From assembly GCF_018619475.1 (NCBI RefSeq), contig NZ_JAHFZG010000019.1, forward strand, positions 1 to 63,641: 63,641 nt of DNA, read 5' to 3'. Positions within the stretch are counted from its first letter, which is position 1. Every line of letters begins with the position of its first letter. The notes below the pieces were generated by a model. The model was not told the DNA's origin and did no database searches. It saw only the letters and a list, made by a program, of their open reading frames with translations. The position numbers were made by a program, and so were the translations under genes. Shown in pieces: positions 1 through 11,784 of this stretch. This DNA is from Rhodomicrobium sp. Az07. GTDB taxonomy: Bacteria; Pseudomonadota; Alphaproteobacteria; Rhizobiales; Rhodomicrobiaceae.

Positions 1-106
1 CAGTTTCGACGCATCGCTACGAGATATGAAAAAACCGCCCGAAACTACCGCTCCATGATCGCTCTCGCAGCAACCATCTTGTGGATCCGATAAATGTCCA
101 CACTTC

Positions 107-1936
107 CTAGCGCGCGTTCGCGGGGGCGACGTCTTCGATGTGAAACTCGATGCGGCTCTTGCCGCCCCACTCGTCGCGCTCGACGCGGCCCGCCACGTGG
201 CAGGCAAGGTCGCGCCCGTCAGTCAGGGCCGCGCCGATCTCCGTTTGCGCCGCGCGGAAGGCGACGGCGCTGATCTGGCTGCCGTCGATGTCCTGAAGCG
301 CAAGGCGCAGATGGCCGCCCGTGATCTCCTTGATCATGGTCGGCCGAACGGACGCGAGGCTGAAACGCGGCGCGGGATTTCCCTGTCCGTAAGGGCCGGC
401 TGCCTCAAGCTGCGCGCAGAAATCGAGCGTCGCTGCGCGCGGCCTGAGCACGCCGTCGACCGGAAGCTCCGGCGCGGCGCTTGCCACGCGATAGGCGGGG
501 TCAAGCGCAGCGCGCAGGAAGGCCGCCAGTTCGTGCAGCCGCGCCGTGTCGACGGTGACGCCCGCCGCCATGGTATGACCGCCGCCCTTCTTCGCGAGGC
601 CCGCCTCCACCGCGGCGCGCACGGCCGCGCCGATGTCGACGCCGGACACCGAACGCGCGGAGCCGGTCGACTCGCCCGCATCTTCGTCCTGCGAAAAGAT
701 CAGGCACGGCCTCTGAAACCGCTCGGCGAGGCGGCTCGCGGCAAGCCCGACAAGCCCCTTATGCCAGACGGGCGAACCCGCGATGATGATCGGGCAGGCC
801 GGGTCTTCCATCAGCGTGCGGTCGGCCGACGCGGCGGCTTCCTCGACCGTCTTGATTTCGATCTCGCGGCGCTCGCGGTTGAGCCGGTCGAGCGTCTCGG
901 CGATGCGGCGCGTCTCGATTTCGTCCTCGGAGGCCAGCAGCCGCGCGCCGAGGCTCGCGTCGCCGATGCGCCCCCCCGCATTGATGCGCGGGCCGAGCAC
1001 GAAGCCGAGCGTGTAGGGCGACGGCGGCTTGTTCACCCCCGCGGCGTCGGCAAGCGCGCGAAGGCCAGGATTGCGGCGATTGCGCAGCACCTTCAGCCCT
1101 TGCACCACGAAGGCGCGGTTGACGCCGGAAAGCGGCACCACATCGCACACGGTCGCGAGCGCCACGATGTCGAGCCAGCCGAGGAGGTCCGGCGCGGCCG
1201 TTTTCGCGTAGGCGCCTTTGGCCCGCAGCCGCCGCTGGGCCGCGACGCACAGGAGAAAGGTGACGCCCGCCGCGCAGAGGTGCCCCTGCCCCGACAGGCA
1301 GTCCTGCCGGTTCGGGTTCACCACGGCATGCGCGACCGGAAGCTCATCGTTGACCTGATGATGGTCGACCACGACCACCTCGACGCCGCGCTTTGCCGCC
1401 ACGTCCAGCGCCTCAAAGCTGGTGGAGCCACAGTCCACCGTCACGATGAGCTGCGCGCCGTCTTCGATGAGTTGCGCGATGGCGGGGCCGTTCGGGCCGT
1501 AGCCTTCGGTGATGCGGTCGGGGATGTAGATGCGCGAATCGAGGCCGTGCCACGCGAGGAAGCGCTTCATGAGCGCCGACGATGACGCGCCATCGACGTC
1601 GTAGTCGCCGAAGATGGCGATGCGCTCGCCCTTCTCGACGGCCCGAGCGATGCGCTCGGCGGCCTTGTCCATGTCGGTGAAGGTGGAGGGGTCGGGGCAG
1701 AGCGCGCGCAGCGTGGGGTTCAGCACGTCGGCGACGTCGTCGAGCGAGACACCGCGCGCGGCGAGGATGCGGCCAATGATCTCCGGCAAATCATGACGCT
1801 GCGCAATCGCCGCCGCGATATGGGCATCCTGCGGCGCGAGGCGCTCGATCCATTTCAGTCCGCGCGCCGAACGCTCCACGCCGAGGAAAGCCGATTGTGC
1901 GCGGGGTTGCTGTAACGGCAGGGACAGGGAACGCAC
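107..1936 (-). CDS. recJ: Single-stranded-DNA-specific exonuclease RecJ
   Basis: Cytoplasmic 5'-3' exonuclease on single-stranded DNA, used in recombination and mismatch/base repair. The 609-residue product carries the DHH phosphoesterase signatures: DYDVDG at residues 111-116 and VVVVDHH near 187-193, which hold the catalytic metals. The DHHA1 and OB-fold regions follow, and the length fits the family (about 560-610). The start is GTG at 1936 with a GGAG eight bases upstream. Bases 1-106, downstream of the stop, hold nothing I recognise. Identification is firm. Confidence 0.96.
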   Translation of the reverse strand: MRSLSLPLQQPRAQSAFLGVERSARGLKWIERLAPQDAHIAAAIAQRHDLPEIIGRILAARGVSLDDVADVLNPTLRALCPDPSTFTDMDKAAERIARAVEKGERIAIFGDYDVDGASSSALMKRFLAWHGLDSRIYIPDRITEGYGPNGPAIAQLIEDGAQLIVTVDCGSTSFEALDVAAKRGVEVVVVDHHQVNDELPVAHAVVNPNRQDCLSGQGHLCAAGVTFLLCVAAQRRLRAKGAYAKTAAPDLLGWLDIVALATVCDVVPLSGVNRAFVVQGLKVLRNRRNPGLRALADAAGVNKPPSPYTLGFVLGPRINAGGRIGDASLGARLLASEDEIETRRIAETLDRLNRERREIEIKTVEEAAASADRTLMEDPACPIIIAGSPVWHKGLVGLAASRLAERFQRPCLIFSQDEDAGESTGSARSVSGVDIGAAVRAAVEAGLAKKGGGHTMAAGVTVDTARLHELAAFLRAALDPAYRVASAAPELPVDGVLRPRAATLDFCAQLEAAGPYGQGNPAPRFSLASVRPTMIKEITGGHLRLALQDIDGSQISAVAFRAAQTEIGAALTDGRDLACHVAGRVERDEWGGKSRIEFHIEDVAPANAR

Positions 1937-2108
1937 TCGTTAAGCTCCATCTTGACCAGGAGGGCGAGTGTATCCGATTCGTTCGATGTGAAACGGGCGT
2001 GAAACAAAAATGACGACCGTTTTCCACGGTTGTTCTCATGGATAAGCTGGCGTTAACCGCCCGGCCTCAGGCGTCCCCCGGCTTGACGTGGAGCCGCTGG
2101 CAAGAAAT

Positions 2109-2453
2109 CTAGAAATTCACGTTGTTGACGACCCACGATCCGGCGGCGGCGGTGGCGCCTGCGATGAGGATGGGGGGCAGGGCGCGGACGAAAACCTGAA
2201 AGAGCGTCATGATCGCCGCGAACGCCTTTTCCCCCGCCGCCAGAAGCTCGCGCGTCGCTTTCGAGATGAAATAGAACACGATCGCGGAGCTGCCCAGGAG
2301 GATGATCACCTTCGAGCCCGGCATGTCGCCGAGCCTGTCCCAGGGCACGGCAATGATCTGCGTCAGGCACCATTGCCACGCAGCATTGGCGACGCGCGCA
2401 ATCGCGTAGATGCTATCCTGAACGAGTTGCAGAATCTGGACGATCACTTGCAT
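2109..2453 (-). CDS. Small integral membrane protein, unknown function
   Basis: A 114-residue protein with at least two hydrophobic stretches, around residues 48-63 and 88-110, consistent with an inner-membrane protein. I do not recognise the family. It stands alone between recJ and yqgE on the leftward strand. Codon use looks like neighbouring genes and the frame is uninterrupted, but there is no functional motif, so only its existence and membrane location are supported. Confidence 0.6.
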   Translation of the reverse strand: MQVIVQILQLVQDSIYAIARVANAAWQWCLTQIIAVPWDRLGDMPGSKVIILLGSSAIVFYFISKATRELLAAGEKAFAAIMTLFQVFVRALPPILIAGATAAAGSWVVNNVNF

Positions 2454-2717
2454 AGCTGAAGCTCACTTGTTTCAGTGTCCAGGAAACGTCTTTTATCATG
2501 CACCAATAAACCTGTGGCGAGCTTGCCGCCCGCGCCGCGCCGAGGCCGCCGCTGAAGCCATGTGCCCGCGCGATTTACGCAGCCGGAAACCTGCGGCCCG
2601 ATTTGCGGTTCATCCCGTTATCGAAGCAGGAACGCTGACAGCACAAAGAGTTGTCTTCGGCCGGAATTCTTCAAGTCGCATCTTCACAACCAGCGGGCGG
2701 AGGCGCTACCATAGGGC

Positions 2718-3332
2718 ATGGCAACACGACACGGTTACATGGGCTGCTTGAAAAGCCACGGGTATCTCGACGGGCAGTTCCTCATCGCAATGCCTTCGAC
2801 GACGGACCCGCGCTTTCATCGATCCGTGATTTACGTCTGCGCCCATTCCGAAGAAGGCGCGATGGGATTGATAGTCAATCAGCGCGCATCGCACATCACG
2901 ATGCCGAAGCTGCTGGAACAGCTCGACATTCCCATGAGCTGGTCGCGGCCGACTTCCATTCGCATGGATGCGATGGCCGTTCATCTCGGCGGCCCCATCG
3001 ACATCAGCCGCGGATTCGTGCTGCACAGCTCGGATTATTTCGTGGCGGATGCAACGCTTCCGATCAACGGCGGCGTGTGCCTGACAGCGACGGTCGACAT
3101 CCTGCGCGCGATTGCCAGGGGACGAGGTCCGAACAACGCCATTCTGGCGCTCGGCTATGCAGGATGGGAACCCGGCCAGCTTGAGCGCGAGATTCAGGAT
3201 AATGGCTGGCTGAATTGCCCCGCCGATCCGGACATCATCTTCGACACCGATCTCGACACGAAGTATCATCGCGCGATGGGAACCATCGGCATCGACCCCT
3301 CGCACCTCGTTTGCGCCGCCGGTCGCGCATAA
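2718..3332 (+). CDS. yqgE: YqgE/AlgH family protein
   Basis: Protein of the YqgE/AlgH family (DUF179), 204 residues versus the usual 185-205. The family signature is visible: [12 protein letters not shown] near residues 15-26, then a region with [13 protein letters not shown], and a C-terminal [11 protein letters not shown] stretch. The family is widespread; its biochemical role is not settled. Met8 (2739) is an alternative start. Rightward and apparently monocistronic, convergent with the downstream M20 peptidase gene. Confidence 0.92.
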   Translation: MATRHGYMGCLKSHGYLDGQFLIAMPSTTDPRFHRSVIYVCAHSEEGAMGLIVNQRASHITMPKLLEQLDIPMSWSRPTSIRMDAMAVHLGGPIDISRGFVLHSSDYFVADATLPINGGVCLTATVDILRAIARGRGPNNAILALGYAGWEPGQLEREIQDNGWLNCPADPDIIFDTDLDTKYHRAMGTIGIDPSHLVCAAGRA

Positions 3333-3414
3333 CGCTCGCCGCGCTATCTCGTCTCCCGCTCGCCAACACGCCTCGCCGCGGTCGCCGCTCATGGGTTCAT
3401 GAGCCGGATCAAGC

Positions 3415-4824
3415 CTATTTCTTCCCGATCTCCGCCACGCGGCCGAGGATCGCAGCGTGGCTCAGGATGCCGTTCCTGAGGCATTTCAGCTCGAACTTCT
3501 CGTTCGGGCTGTGAATGCGGTCGTCGGAGAGGCCGAAGCCGACGAGGATCGAATCGAGGCCGAGCCCCTTTTGCAGAAGCCCGACGACCGGGATCGATCC
3601 GCCGCCGCCAACCATCGCCGCTGGCTTGCCGAACACGTCCTGAAGCCCGGCGCGCGCCGCCTGCATGTACGGCCCTTCGACCGGCACGAGAATGCCCTCC
3701 GAGGCCCCGAACTGGCGGATTGTCCATTTCGAATCCGGTGGGGTGCGCGCGTCGAGGAACGCCTTCAGACCGTCGAGAATCTTCTGCGGATTCTGGTCCG
3801 GCACGGTGCGGAAGCTGACTTTCGCGGAAGCGCGGGCGGCGATCACCGTCTTCGAGCCTTCGCCGGTGTAGCCGCCCCATATGCCGTTGATGTCGGCAGT
3901 CGGGCGCGCCCAGATGCGTTCGAGTGCGGTGAACCCCGCTTCGCCCGTCGACTGCGTAAGGCCGATTTCGCCGAGGAAGCCTTTTTCGTCGAACGGAAGG
4001 GCTGCCCACTCGCTCCGCTCGGCGTCGGACAATTCCGCAACGCCATCGTAGAAGCCGGGAATCTGCACGCGGCCATTCGCGTCATGGAGTTGCCCGAGCA
4101 CTTCGGTCAGCGCGTTGATCGGGTTGACAACCGCGCCGCCGTACAGGCCGGAATGAAGGTCGTGCGACGGTCCCCGAAGCGTGATCTCGACATAGACATT
4201 CCCGCGCAGCCGGTAGGTGATGGCCGGCGTGTCGATGTCCCAGGCGTTGGTGTCGCTGATGAGCACGGCGTCGGCGCGGCGGAGCGTGTCGGCATGGGCC
4301 GCGAGAAAGCCCGGAAGCGAGACGCTGCCGCTTTCCTCCTCGCCTTCGAGCAGCACCGTAACTTCGGCGGGCAGCGCGCCATGCACCGTTTTCCAGGCAC
4401 GCAGCGCTTCGAGTATGGTCGCGACCTGCCCCTTGTCGTCAACCGCGCCGCGCGCGACCACGCGCTTGCCGTGCGGACCGTCGACGATGGCGGGCTCGAA
4501 AGGCGGCGAGGTCCATTCTTCCAGCGGCTCGACCGGCTGTACGTCGTAATGCCCGTAATAGAGGAGGTGCGGCGCGTCGGCGCTCGCGCCTGCATGATGC
4601 GCGACGAGGATCGGATGGCCGGGCGTCTCGTGCAGCGTCGCCTCGAAGCCGAGCGCGCGGAACTCGGAGGCGAGCCACTCGCCCGCACGGCGAACGTCGC
4701 TCGCGTAAGTCGGATCGGTCGAGATCGATGGTATCCGCAGGAAATCCAGATAGCGCGCGACCGCGTTGTCGAAATCGGCTTCGGCTTGCGCGAGCACGGG
4801 TTGAACGTCGAATGTCTTGGGCAT
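3415..4824 (-). CDS. M20 family metallo-dipeptidase
   Basis: Zinc-dependent peptidase of the M20/ArgE-DapE-ACY1 family, 469 residues, probably a cytosolic dipeptidase or aminoacylase. The metal-ligand motif GHYDVQPVEP and the LEGEEESGS catalytic segment are present, with a dimerisation domain between two halves of the catalytic domain. I chose the start at 4824 (MPKTF) rather than 4890 because an AGAGAGG ribosome-binding site lies five bases upstream. The substrate cannot be read from sequence. Confidence 0.92.
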   Translation of the reverse strand: MPKTFDVQPVLAQAEADFDNAVARYLDFLRIPSISTDPTYASDVRRAGEWLASEFRALGFEATLHETPGHPILVAHHAGASADAPHLLYYGHYDVQPVEPLEEWTSPPFEPAIVDGPHGKRVVARGAVDDKGQVATILEALRAWKTVHGALPAEVTVLLEGEEESGSVSLPGFLAAHADTLRRADAVLISDTNAWDIDTPAITYRLRGNVYVEITLRGPSHDLHSGLYGGAVVNPINALTEVLGQLHDANGRVQIPGFYDGVAELSDAERSEWAALPFDEKGFLGEIGLTQSTGEAGFTALERIWARPTADINGIWGGYTGEGSKTVIAARASAKVSFRTVPDQNPQKILDGLKAFLDARTPPDSKWTIRQFGASEGILVPVEGPYMQAARAGLQDVFGKPAAMVGGGGSIPVVGLLQKGLGLDSILVGFGLSDDRIHSPNEKFELKCLRNGILSHAAILGRVAEIGKK

Positions 4825-4959
4825 CTTCGCCTCTCTTTCCCGGTCGCCGCAGCGTTTGGTAAACCGCATCGGGTGCGTCTTCGTTGCCACGCGCCGAGCC
4901 GCCCCCCGCTTACCTAAACCATGAACCTTTGCTTGAACTTATAGCAGCGAGACGCGCGC

Positions 4960-4991
4960 AAAAAGCAAAATGGCCGCCCGAAGGCGGCCAT
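4960..4991 (-). terminator. Rho-independent terminator of ftsH
   Basis: On the leftward strand a perfect 9-bp stem (ATGGCCGCC with GGCGGCCAT) and a TTCG tetraloop are followed by a T-rich tail (TTTTGCTTTTT). It lies 60 bases beyond the ftsH stop codon. Confidence 0.9.
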
Positions 4992-5050
4992 CTCAGCAGG
5001 TATTCAGGGGATTACATCGGGCCGTTCCGAGAGCCGTCGCCCGCAAACCT

Positions 5051-6976
<1,926 letters not shown>

Positions 6977-7081
6977 GGAGGCGATGGTTTCCCTGGTGCC
7001 GTCTGCGCGGCGTGAAGGCGAGACTTGACAACCGGCCTTGAGCCTTCAAGCCACAGAGCAAGGCATTACAAGCCGAGCCTT

Positions 7082-8488
7082 TCAAAGATAGGGTATGGGT
7101 GTGTCTTTGCCAAGCGCACTTGAGGTCGTGTTTGGCAGCCGGGTTAAAAAGCGCGCGAGCGGAGCAGCAAGCGTTGCTTTGACGGGTGGAACCCACGGCA
7201 AACGGTCTTCAACCGAAAGCACAGGGGCGGCGACAAGCCTGCCTTCGCGCCAGAGCGCCGGCGTGGTGAGCGCGGCGAGCCGGTTGACTTCGGCGGAGAG
7301 CCTGAGTTCCTTGCGCTCCCTGCGCCACGCGGTCCAGCCGGGCTCTCCGAGCGGGCGGACCTGGCCATCGCAAGCGGCTGCGTTCGGCACGGAGACGAGA
7401 AAGCGCCGGTCCCACAGCACGGCGGCCCGTGGTTCCAGAGAAACGGGCGCGGGCTTCGTGCGGCCCGGCTCGCGGTAGAAGGAGAGGCGTCCCGCCGCTG
7501 CGATCAGGAGCGAGCCTCCGAGCGTCGCCTCGCTTTGCCCGGTCCTCAGGCCTTCGAGCAGACGCTCGAGGCGCATCATGCGCGGCGGATCTGCCCGCCC
7601 GCCGATCAGCGGCAGCACACGCGCCAGCACACGAAGCGCGATGTCGTCGGGCAGCGCGTCGAAAGCTTCACGGTCGATTTCGCCATGAGCGAGGGGCGAC
7701 ACCCGGAAGAAACCGTCGAGGAAACGCTCGGCGGCTTCGTCGAGCGCGGCGCGACTCCGTCCGAGGCGGGCGGCACTGAGCGCGAGCGCGGCTTTCGACA
7801 CTCCGGCATTCGCCAGCGCCCTCATCGCGATGCGAAGTCGCACGCGCTCGAAGGCGGTATTTTCGTTGCTTGGGTCGCGGACGAACGGCACGCTGCGCGC
7901 GCGCAGACAGGCGGTAAGCCGCGTCTTTGAAAAATCGAGGAGCGGGCGGGCAAGGCGCACGCCATCCCGCATCGAAACAGGGGCGATGGCCGCCAGTCCG
8001 TCGACGCCGCTGCCCCGCGCCAGCCGCATGACGAGCGTCTCGGCCTGATCGTCGCGGGTGTGCGCCGTGACGAGGCTGGCGCCGTTAACGCGTGCCTGCG
8101 CCGTGAGCAACGCGTATCGGGCGCGCCTCGCCGCTGCCTGAAGTCCGGTCGCGGGCTTCTCGCCGCTCCAGACAAGGGTGACATGTTCGAAGCCGAGAGC
8201 GCGGGCGTGCGTCCTGACGAAAGTTGCTTCCTCGACGCTTTCCGGGCGCAGCCCGTGATCGACGGTTGCGACCGTGATCGTGTCTGCCTGCCGGTTCGCC
8301 AGCGTCGCCCAGCGGCGGGCAAGATGCATAAGCGCCATGCTGTCCGGACCGCCGGACACCGCAAGCACAAGGGCAGGAGACGCCTCCACCAGAGCAAAGG
8401 CTTTCAGTATTTCGCTATCGCTTATAACAGTCGGCAAAGTAGTCCCACCGTTGCTCGTGATCGCGCGGCATAGGAAGCGCATCGGCAA
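7082..8488 (-). CDS. tilS: tRNA(Ile)-lysidine synthase TilS
   Basis: Modifies C34 of the minor tRNA-Ile(CAT) to lysidine so that it reads AUA codons. The PP-loop ATP-binding motif SGGPDS is at residues 45-50 and the family-typical DDQAET segment follows. The product is 468 residues, in the normal range with its C-terminal extension. It follows the cpoB gene leftwards after a 202-base gap that contains a terminator, so tilS-ftsH probably has its own promoter. Confidence 0.93.
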   Translation of the reverse strand: MPMRFLCRAITSNGGTTLPTVISDSEILKAFALVEASPALVLAVSGGPDSMALMHLARRWATLANRQADTITVATVDHGLRPESVEEATFVRTHARALGFEHVTLVWSGEKPATGLQAAARRARYALLTAQARVNGASLVTAHTRDDQAETLVMRLARGSGVDGLAAIAPVSMRDGVRLARPLLDFSKTRLTACLRARSVPFVRDPSNENTAFERVRLRIAMRALANAGVSKAALALSAARLGRSRAALDEAAERFLDGFFRVSPLAHGEIDREAFDALPDDIALRVLARVLPLIGGRADPPRMMRLERLLEGLRTGQSEATLGGSLLIAAAGRLSFYREPGRTKPAPVSLEPRAAVLWDRRFLVSVPNAAACDGQVRPLGEPGWTAWRRERKELRLSAEVNRLAALTTPALWREGRLVAAPVLSVEDRLPWVPPVKATLAAPLARFLTRLPNTTSSALGKDTPIPYL

Positions 8489-8585
8489 GTTGCCCGCATT
8501 TTCAGACTAAACGACTTAATCCCTGATCGTGCAAAGACCAAAATGCGTGGCATGACGTATCTATAATAAATCGGAAGGTATCAGG

Positions 8586-8615
8586 AAAAACAGAGGCCGA
8601 TGGGAACCGGCCAAC
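8586..8615 (-). terminator. Probable terminator after cpoB
   Basis: On the leftward strand a GGCCG/CGGCC stem with a GTTCCCAT-type loop is followed by TCTGTTTTTCC, about 75 bases after the cpoB stop. The stem is short (about 5 bp), so strength is moderate. Confidence 0.55.
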
Positions 8616-8690
8616 TCTCGCAAAATATTCAATCCTCGTCGTCGGGTCTGACGAGATCGCTTCCTCCATCCGATGCTGTGACGGCTGGCG

Positions 8691-9623
8691 CTAACCGCAC
8701 GCCGCCCGTCTCTTCTCGACCTCCGCACGCTGAAGGACGGGTTTCGGCCCTTGAGGATAGCGCCGCTGCAACTCCGCAAACGAATCGCACGCGGCAGCTT
8801 TTTCCCCAAGCCTGCGAAGCGAAATGGCCAGTTTCAGAAGCGCCTCCGGTGCCCGCTCGGTGTCCGGATAGGAGGTGAAGGTCTTCAGAAAGCGATCGGC
8901 CGCCGTCCGGTACTCGCCGCTTACGAAAGCCGTTTCGCCAAGCCAGTAGTGCGCCGACCCGGCAACCGGATCGTTCGGGTACTGGTCTACCACCTGCTGG
9001 AAATAGGTCTCGGCCGCAGCATATTCGCGTCGATTGAGCGCGCCGGTGCCCTGCTCGAACAGTGCCCGCGCTCCGCCCGAAGCTGGCAGTGCGGCGGGCG
9101 TGGCGTCGGTGCCGACGCGGGGCGCGACCGAGGAAGCCGCCTGTCCGGCGCTTGCGGTCTGGCGTCGCGCAAAGGCATCGGGTTGCGAAGGTTGTGTCGC
9201 GCCGTGTCGTCCGGGCGTCGCAACCGGTTCGCCGAGTGGCTTGAGCGGCTCTTTCGCCTCGAAGCCAGCCGCTGGCGTGAAGCTATTGTAACCCGTTTCC
9301 GTGCGGGGTTGAGCCGGATCGGCGCCCGGCGAAGCGGCGGCGAGGCGTGCCTCGAGTCGCTGGATGCGCTGCGTCAGATCCGCGATCTGCGCCGAGAGGC
9401 GGCTCAGGTCGGCCGCATTCGCGCCTCCCCCTGCTGTCGCGCCATAGCCGCCGCCGCTTTTCGCAAGCGACTCGACGGCTGTGACGACGCTCTGAAGATT
9501 GTCGAGCCGCTCTTCCAGCCGGTCGACGCGCTGTGCGGTGTTGTCGCCGCGCGTCTGAGCGTGGGCTGCGAGCGGCACGGCTAGGGCAAGAGAGAGAACG
9601 GATGCAGCAACAATGCGTCTCAT
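8691..9623 (-). CDS. cpoB: Tol-Pal system periplasmic protein CpoB (YbgF)
   Basis: Periplasmic coordinator of peptidoglycan synthesis and outer-membrane constriction at division. The 310-residue product begins with a signal peptide ending near AHA-Q, followed by a coiled-coil segment (about residues 25-80, heptad LEERLDNLQ) and C-terminal TPR repeats (about 190-300). I start it at 9623, not 9683, because MRRIVAAS begins the signal peptide and GAGG lies eight bases upstream. It is the last tol gene but is separated from pal by a terminator-like hairpin and a CtrA box, so it may be independently transcribed. Confidence 0.93.
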   Translation of the reverse strand: MRRIVAASVLSLALAVPLAAHAQTRGDNTAQRVDRLEERLDNLQSVVTAVESLAKSGGGYGATAGGGANAADLSRLSAQIADLTQRIQRLEARLAAASPGADPAQPRTETGYNSFTPAAGFEAKEPLKPLGEPVATPGRHGATQPSQPDAFARRQTASAGQAASSVAPRVGTDATPAALPASGGARALFEQGTGALNRREYAAAETYFQQVVDQYPNDPVAGSAHYWLGETAFVSGEYRTAADRFLKTFTSYPDTERAPEALLKLAISLRRLGEKAAACDSFAELQRRYPQGPKPVLQRAEVEKRRAACG

Positions 9624-9701
9624 GGTGGCGCCCTCGCTGGTTCGCTGGTCGGCGGTTGCATCTTTCTCCGACGGTCCGGCCAAGCTGTCAACCGCTTTGA
9701 C

Positions 9702-9716
9702 TTAAGTAATTTTTAA
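9702..9716. promoter_or_regulatory. Perfect CtrA-box motif upstream of cpoB
   Basis: TTAA-GTAATTT-TTAA, an exact match to the full CtrA consensus TTAA-N7-TTAA, 78 bases upstream of the cpoB start and between pal and cpoB. One of only three perfect copies I found by eye in the window. Function is inferred from the motif. Confidence 0.6.
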
Positions 9717-9744
9717 CGAATGTGACACTCATCAACACGGCGAG

Positions 9745-9768
9745 AGCGAAAAGGCGCTGTCGCGCCTT
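9745..9768 (-). terminator. Terminator or attenuator after pal
   Basis: Leftward strand: AAGGCGC-GACA-GCGCCTT, a perfect 7-bp stem with a four-base loop, followed by a short T-run. It lies about 27 bases past the pal stop and separates pal from cpoB. Confidence 0.7.
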
Positions 9769-9794
9769 CCCGGTCGAATTCGATGCGGGCGCGA

Positions 9795-10304
9795 TTAATA
9801 AGATGCAACCGAGCCGCCTCCTTCGAGCACCGTCACCGTGCGGCGATTCTGAGACCAGCAGGAGATGTCGTCGCAAACCGCCACCGGGCGCTCCTTGCCG
9901 TACGAGATGGTGCGGATGCGCTGCGGGCCGATGCCTTGAGCGATGAGGAAGTTCTTGGTCGTCTCGGCACGGCGAGCGCCGAGCGCGATATTATACTCGC
10001 GCGTGCCGCGCTCGTCGGCGTGGCCCTCGATGGTGATCGGGTAATTCGTGTACTGCCGGAGCCAGACAGCCTGTGCATTCAGGATCTGCTGCCCTTCCGG
10101 CGTGAGTTGCGAGCTGTCGGTGAGATAGCGAACCGTGTCGCCGATCTTGCCGTTGAACTCCTGCTTGCTGCCCGGTGAATAATTCTCGCCGCCAGCACCA
10201 AGCCCGAGGCCCGCGCCGGGGGCGTTCTTGTCGCATCCGGCAAGAGAGACAGCAGCGGCGATGATGAAAAGGACAGCGAACAGGGAACCTAGGCGCGGTC
10301 GCAT
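9795..10304 (-). CDS. pal: Peptidoglycan-associated lipoprotein Pal
   Basis: Outer-membrane lipoprotein that ties the envelope to peptidoglycan and binds TolB. The 169-residue product has a lipoprotein signal with lipobox LAGC and the acylated cysteine at residue 24, then a C-terminal OmpA-like peptidoglycan-binding domain with the GHADERGTREYN motif. The start at 10304 is set by a strong GGAGGA ribosome-binding site eight bases upstream; a longer upstream frame lacks this. It follows tolB after 171 bases in the same direction. Confidence 0.96.
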   Translation of the reverse strand: MRPRLGSLFAVLFIIAAAVSLAGCDKNAPGAGLGLGAGGENYSPGSKQEFNGKIGDTVRYLTDSSQLTPEGQQILNAQAVWLRQYTNYPITIEGHADERGTREYNIALGARRAETTKNFLIAQGIGPQRIRTISYGKERPVAVCDDISCWSQNRRTVTVLEGGGSVASY

Positions 10305-10475
10305 CAGATTTTCCTCCAATCGCGCACAACTTGAGCGCGAGCTTGCCCGGGAAATCGTAACGGAATGCTTACCAAGCAAACTGTTTCTCGGGCCGTTTTG
10401 TGACCTGCAACAGATTTCAGCATGAAAAGGCGGGAAAAGCGAAATTCGCCGTGTGTTCAGCGAGCCTGCCAAACC

Positions 10476-11783
10476 TCATTTCAAGAGCGGAGACCATGCG
10501 GGATCGGATGCAAAGGACGGTGTCTGCACCTGCCGCTCGTTGTAGCCGGTGAGGTCGATGCTGAAGAGCTTCGCGCCGCCGTTCGCGCCGCCGCTTTCGC
10601 GAAAGAACAAGATGACGCGTCCGTTGGGCGACCACGTCGGCCCCTCATTGTGGTAGCCCTCCGTCAGGAGCCGCTCGCCGGAGCCGTCGGGACGAATGAC
10701 GCCGATGGCAAAGCCGCCGGGCACCCGCTTCGTGAAGGCGATGAGGTCGCCGCGCGGCGACCAGACCGGCGTCGAGTAGCTTCCGTCTCCGAACGAAAGA
10801 CGGCGCTGGCCGGAGCCATCCGCGTTCATCACGTAAAGCTGCTGTTTCCCGTCGCGGTCGGACTCGAACACGATCTGGCGGCCGTCCGGCGAGTAGCATG
10901 GCGCGGTGTCGATGGCGGAGCTTTGCGTCAACCGGGCGAGGCGGCGCGAGCGCAGGTCCATCTCGAAGATCGAGGAATTGCGGCCTTCCTGAAGGCTCAT
11001 CACCACGCGGTCGCCCTGCGGCGAGATGCGCGGCGCGAAGGACATGTTCGGGAAATCGCCCAGCACCTCCTCCTGCCCTGTCATGATGTTGCGCAGGATC
11101 ACGCGCGGCGCGCCTTCGCGATAGGCGGTGTAGGTGATCTCCTGCGAGAGCGGATGGAAGCGCGGCGTCAGCACGAGTTCGCGCCCCTGCGTCAGAAGGC
11201 GGAGGTTCGCGCCGTCCTGATCCATGATGGCGAGGCGCTTCACCCGCTGGTTTTTCGGGCCGGTTTCATCCACGAAGACGACACGGCTGTCGAAATAGCC
11301 GCGCTCGCCCGTGAGGCGTTCGTAGACCGCGTCGGCGATGATGTGGGCGAGGCGGCGTGACGTATTGCGCGGGATGAAGAATTGCTCGCCCGCGATCTGG
11401 CGCCCGGTCACCACGTCCCATAGCCGATATTCGCCCTTGAGCCGCCCGTCGCCGGTATCGGTCACGCGACCCACCACCAGCGCCTGAATATTGAGGACTT
11501 TCCAATCCTGAAAGCGGGGAGGCATGTCGACATTTGCGCCGCGCTCAATGAAGGCGGAGTTCGACACCGGGCGGAAGAGACCGGAGCGCTGGAGGTCGGC
11601 CGTCACGATCTGCGCGGTTTCCACGGCTATTGCATCGCCGGTGAAGTCCGCCACCGCGATCGGGATCGCGCGCACCTGCCCGCGCCGGATTTCAACCTCA
11701 ACCTGCGCGGAGGCGAGCGAGGGCGCCAACAAGGCGGCCGCCAATATTGCTGCAAGAAGCGTCGTCAGTCTGCGCGAAACCAT
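10476..11783 (-). CDS. tolB: Tol-Pal system beta-propeller protein TolB
   Basis: Periplasmic beta-propeller that interacts with Pal. The 435-residue product has a signal peptide ending ASA-Q, an N-terminal alpha/beta domain (about 25-160) and repeated PD40/WD40-like blades from about 195 onward (segments such as [15 protein letters not shown]). I start it at 11783 (MVSRR), with GGCGG just upstream; Met at 11795 would overlap tolA by 11 bases. Part of the tolQRAB-pal operon and almost certainly coupled to tolA translation. Confidence 0.95.
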   Translation of the reverse strand: MVSRRLTTLLAAILAAALLAPSLASAQVEVEIRRGQVRAIPIAVADFTGDAIAVETAQIVTADLQRSGLFRPVSNSAFIERGANVDMPPRFQDWKVLNIQALVVGRVTDTGDGRLKGEYRLWDVVTGRQIAGEQFFIPRNTSRRLAHIIADAVYERLTGERGYFDSRVVFVDETGPKNQRVKRLAIMDQDGANLRLLTQGRELVLTPRFHPLSQEITYTAYREGAPRVILRNIMTGQEEVLGDFPNMSFAPRISPQGDRVVMSLQEGRNSSIFEMDLRSRRLARLTQSSAIDTAPCYSPDGRQIVFESDRDGKQQLYVMNADGSGQRRLSFGDGSYSTPVWSPRGDLIAFTKRVPGGFAIGVIRPDGSGERLLTEGYHNEGPTWSPNGRVILFFRESGGANGGAKLFSIDLTGYNERQVQTPSFASDPAWSPLLK

Positions 11784-11784
11784 A

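Noticed and set aside
140-1585. Long rightward open frame opposite recJ
   Set aside because: It is the complement of recJ in GC-rich DNA: Arg-rich, no family match, no ribosome-binding site.
3457-4917. Long rightward open frame opposite the M20 peptidase
   Set aside because: Antisense shadow of a well-identified gene with a composition typical of chance frames.
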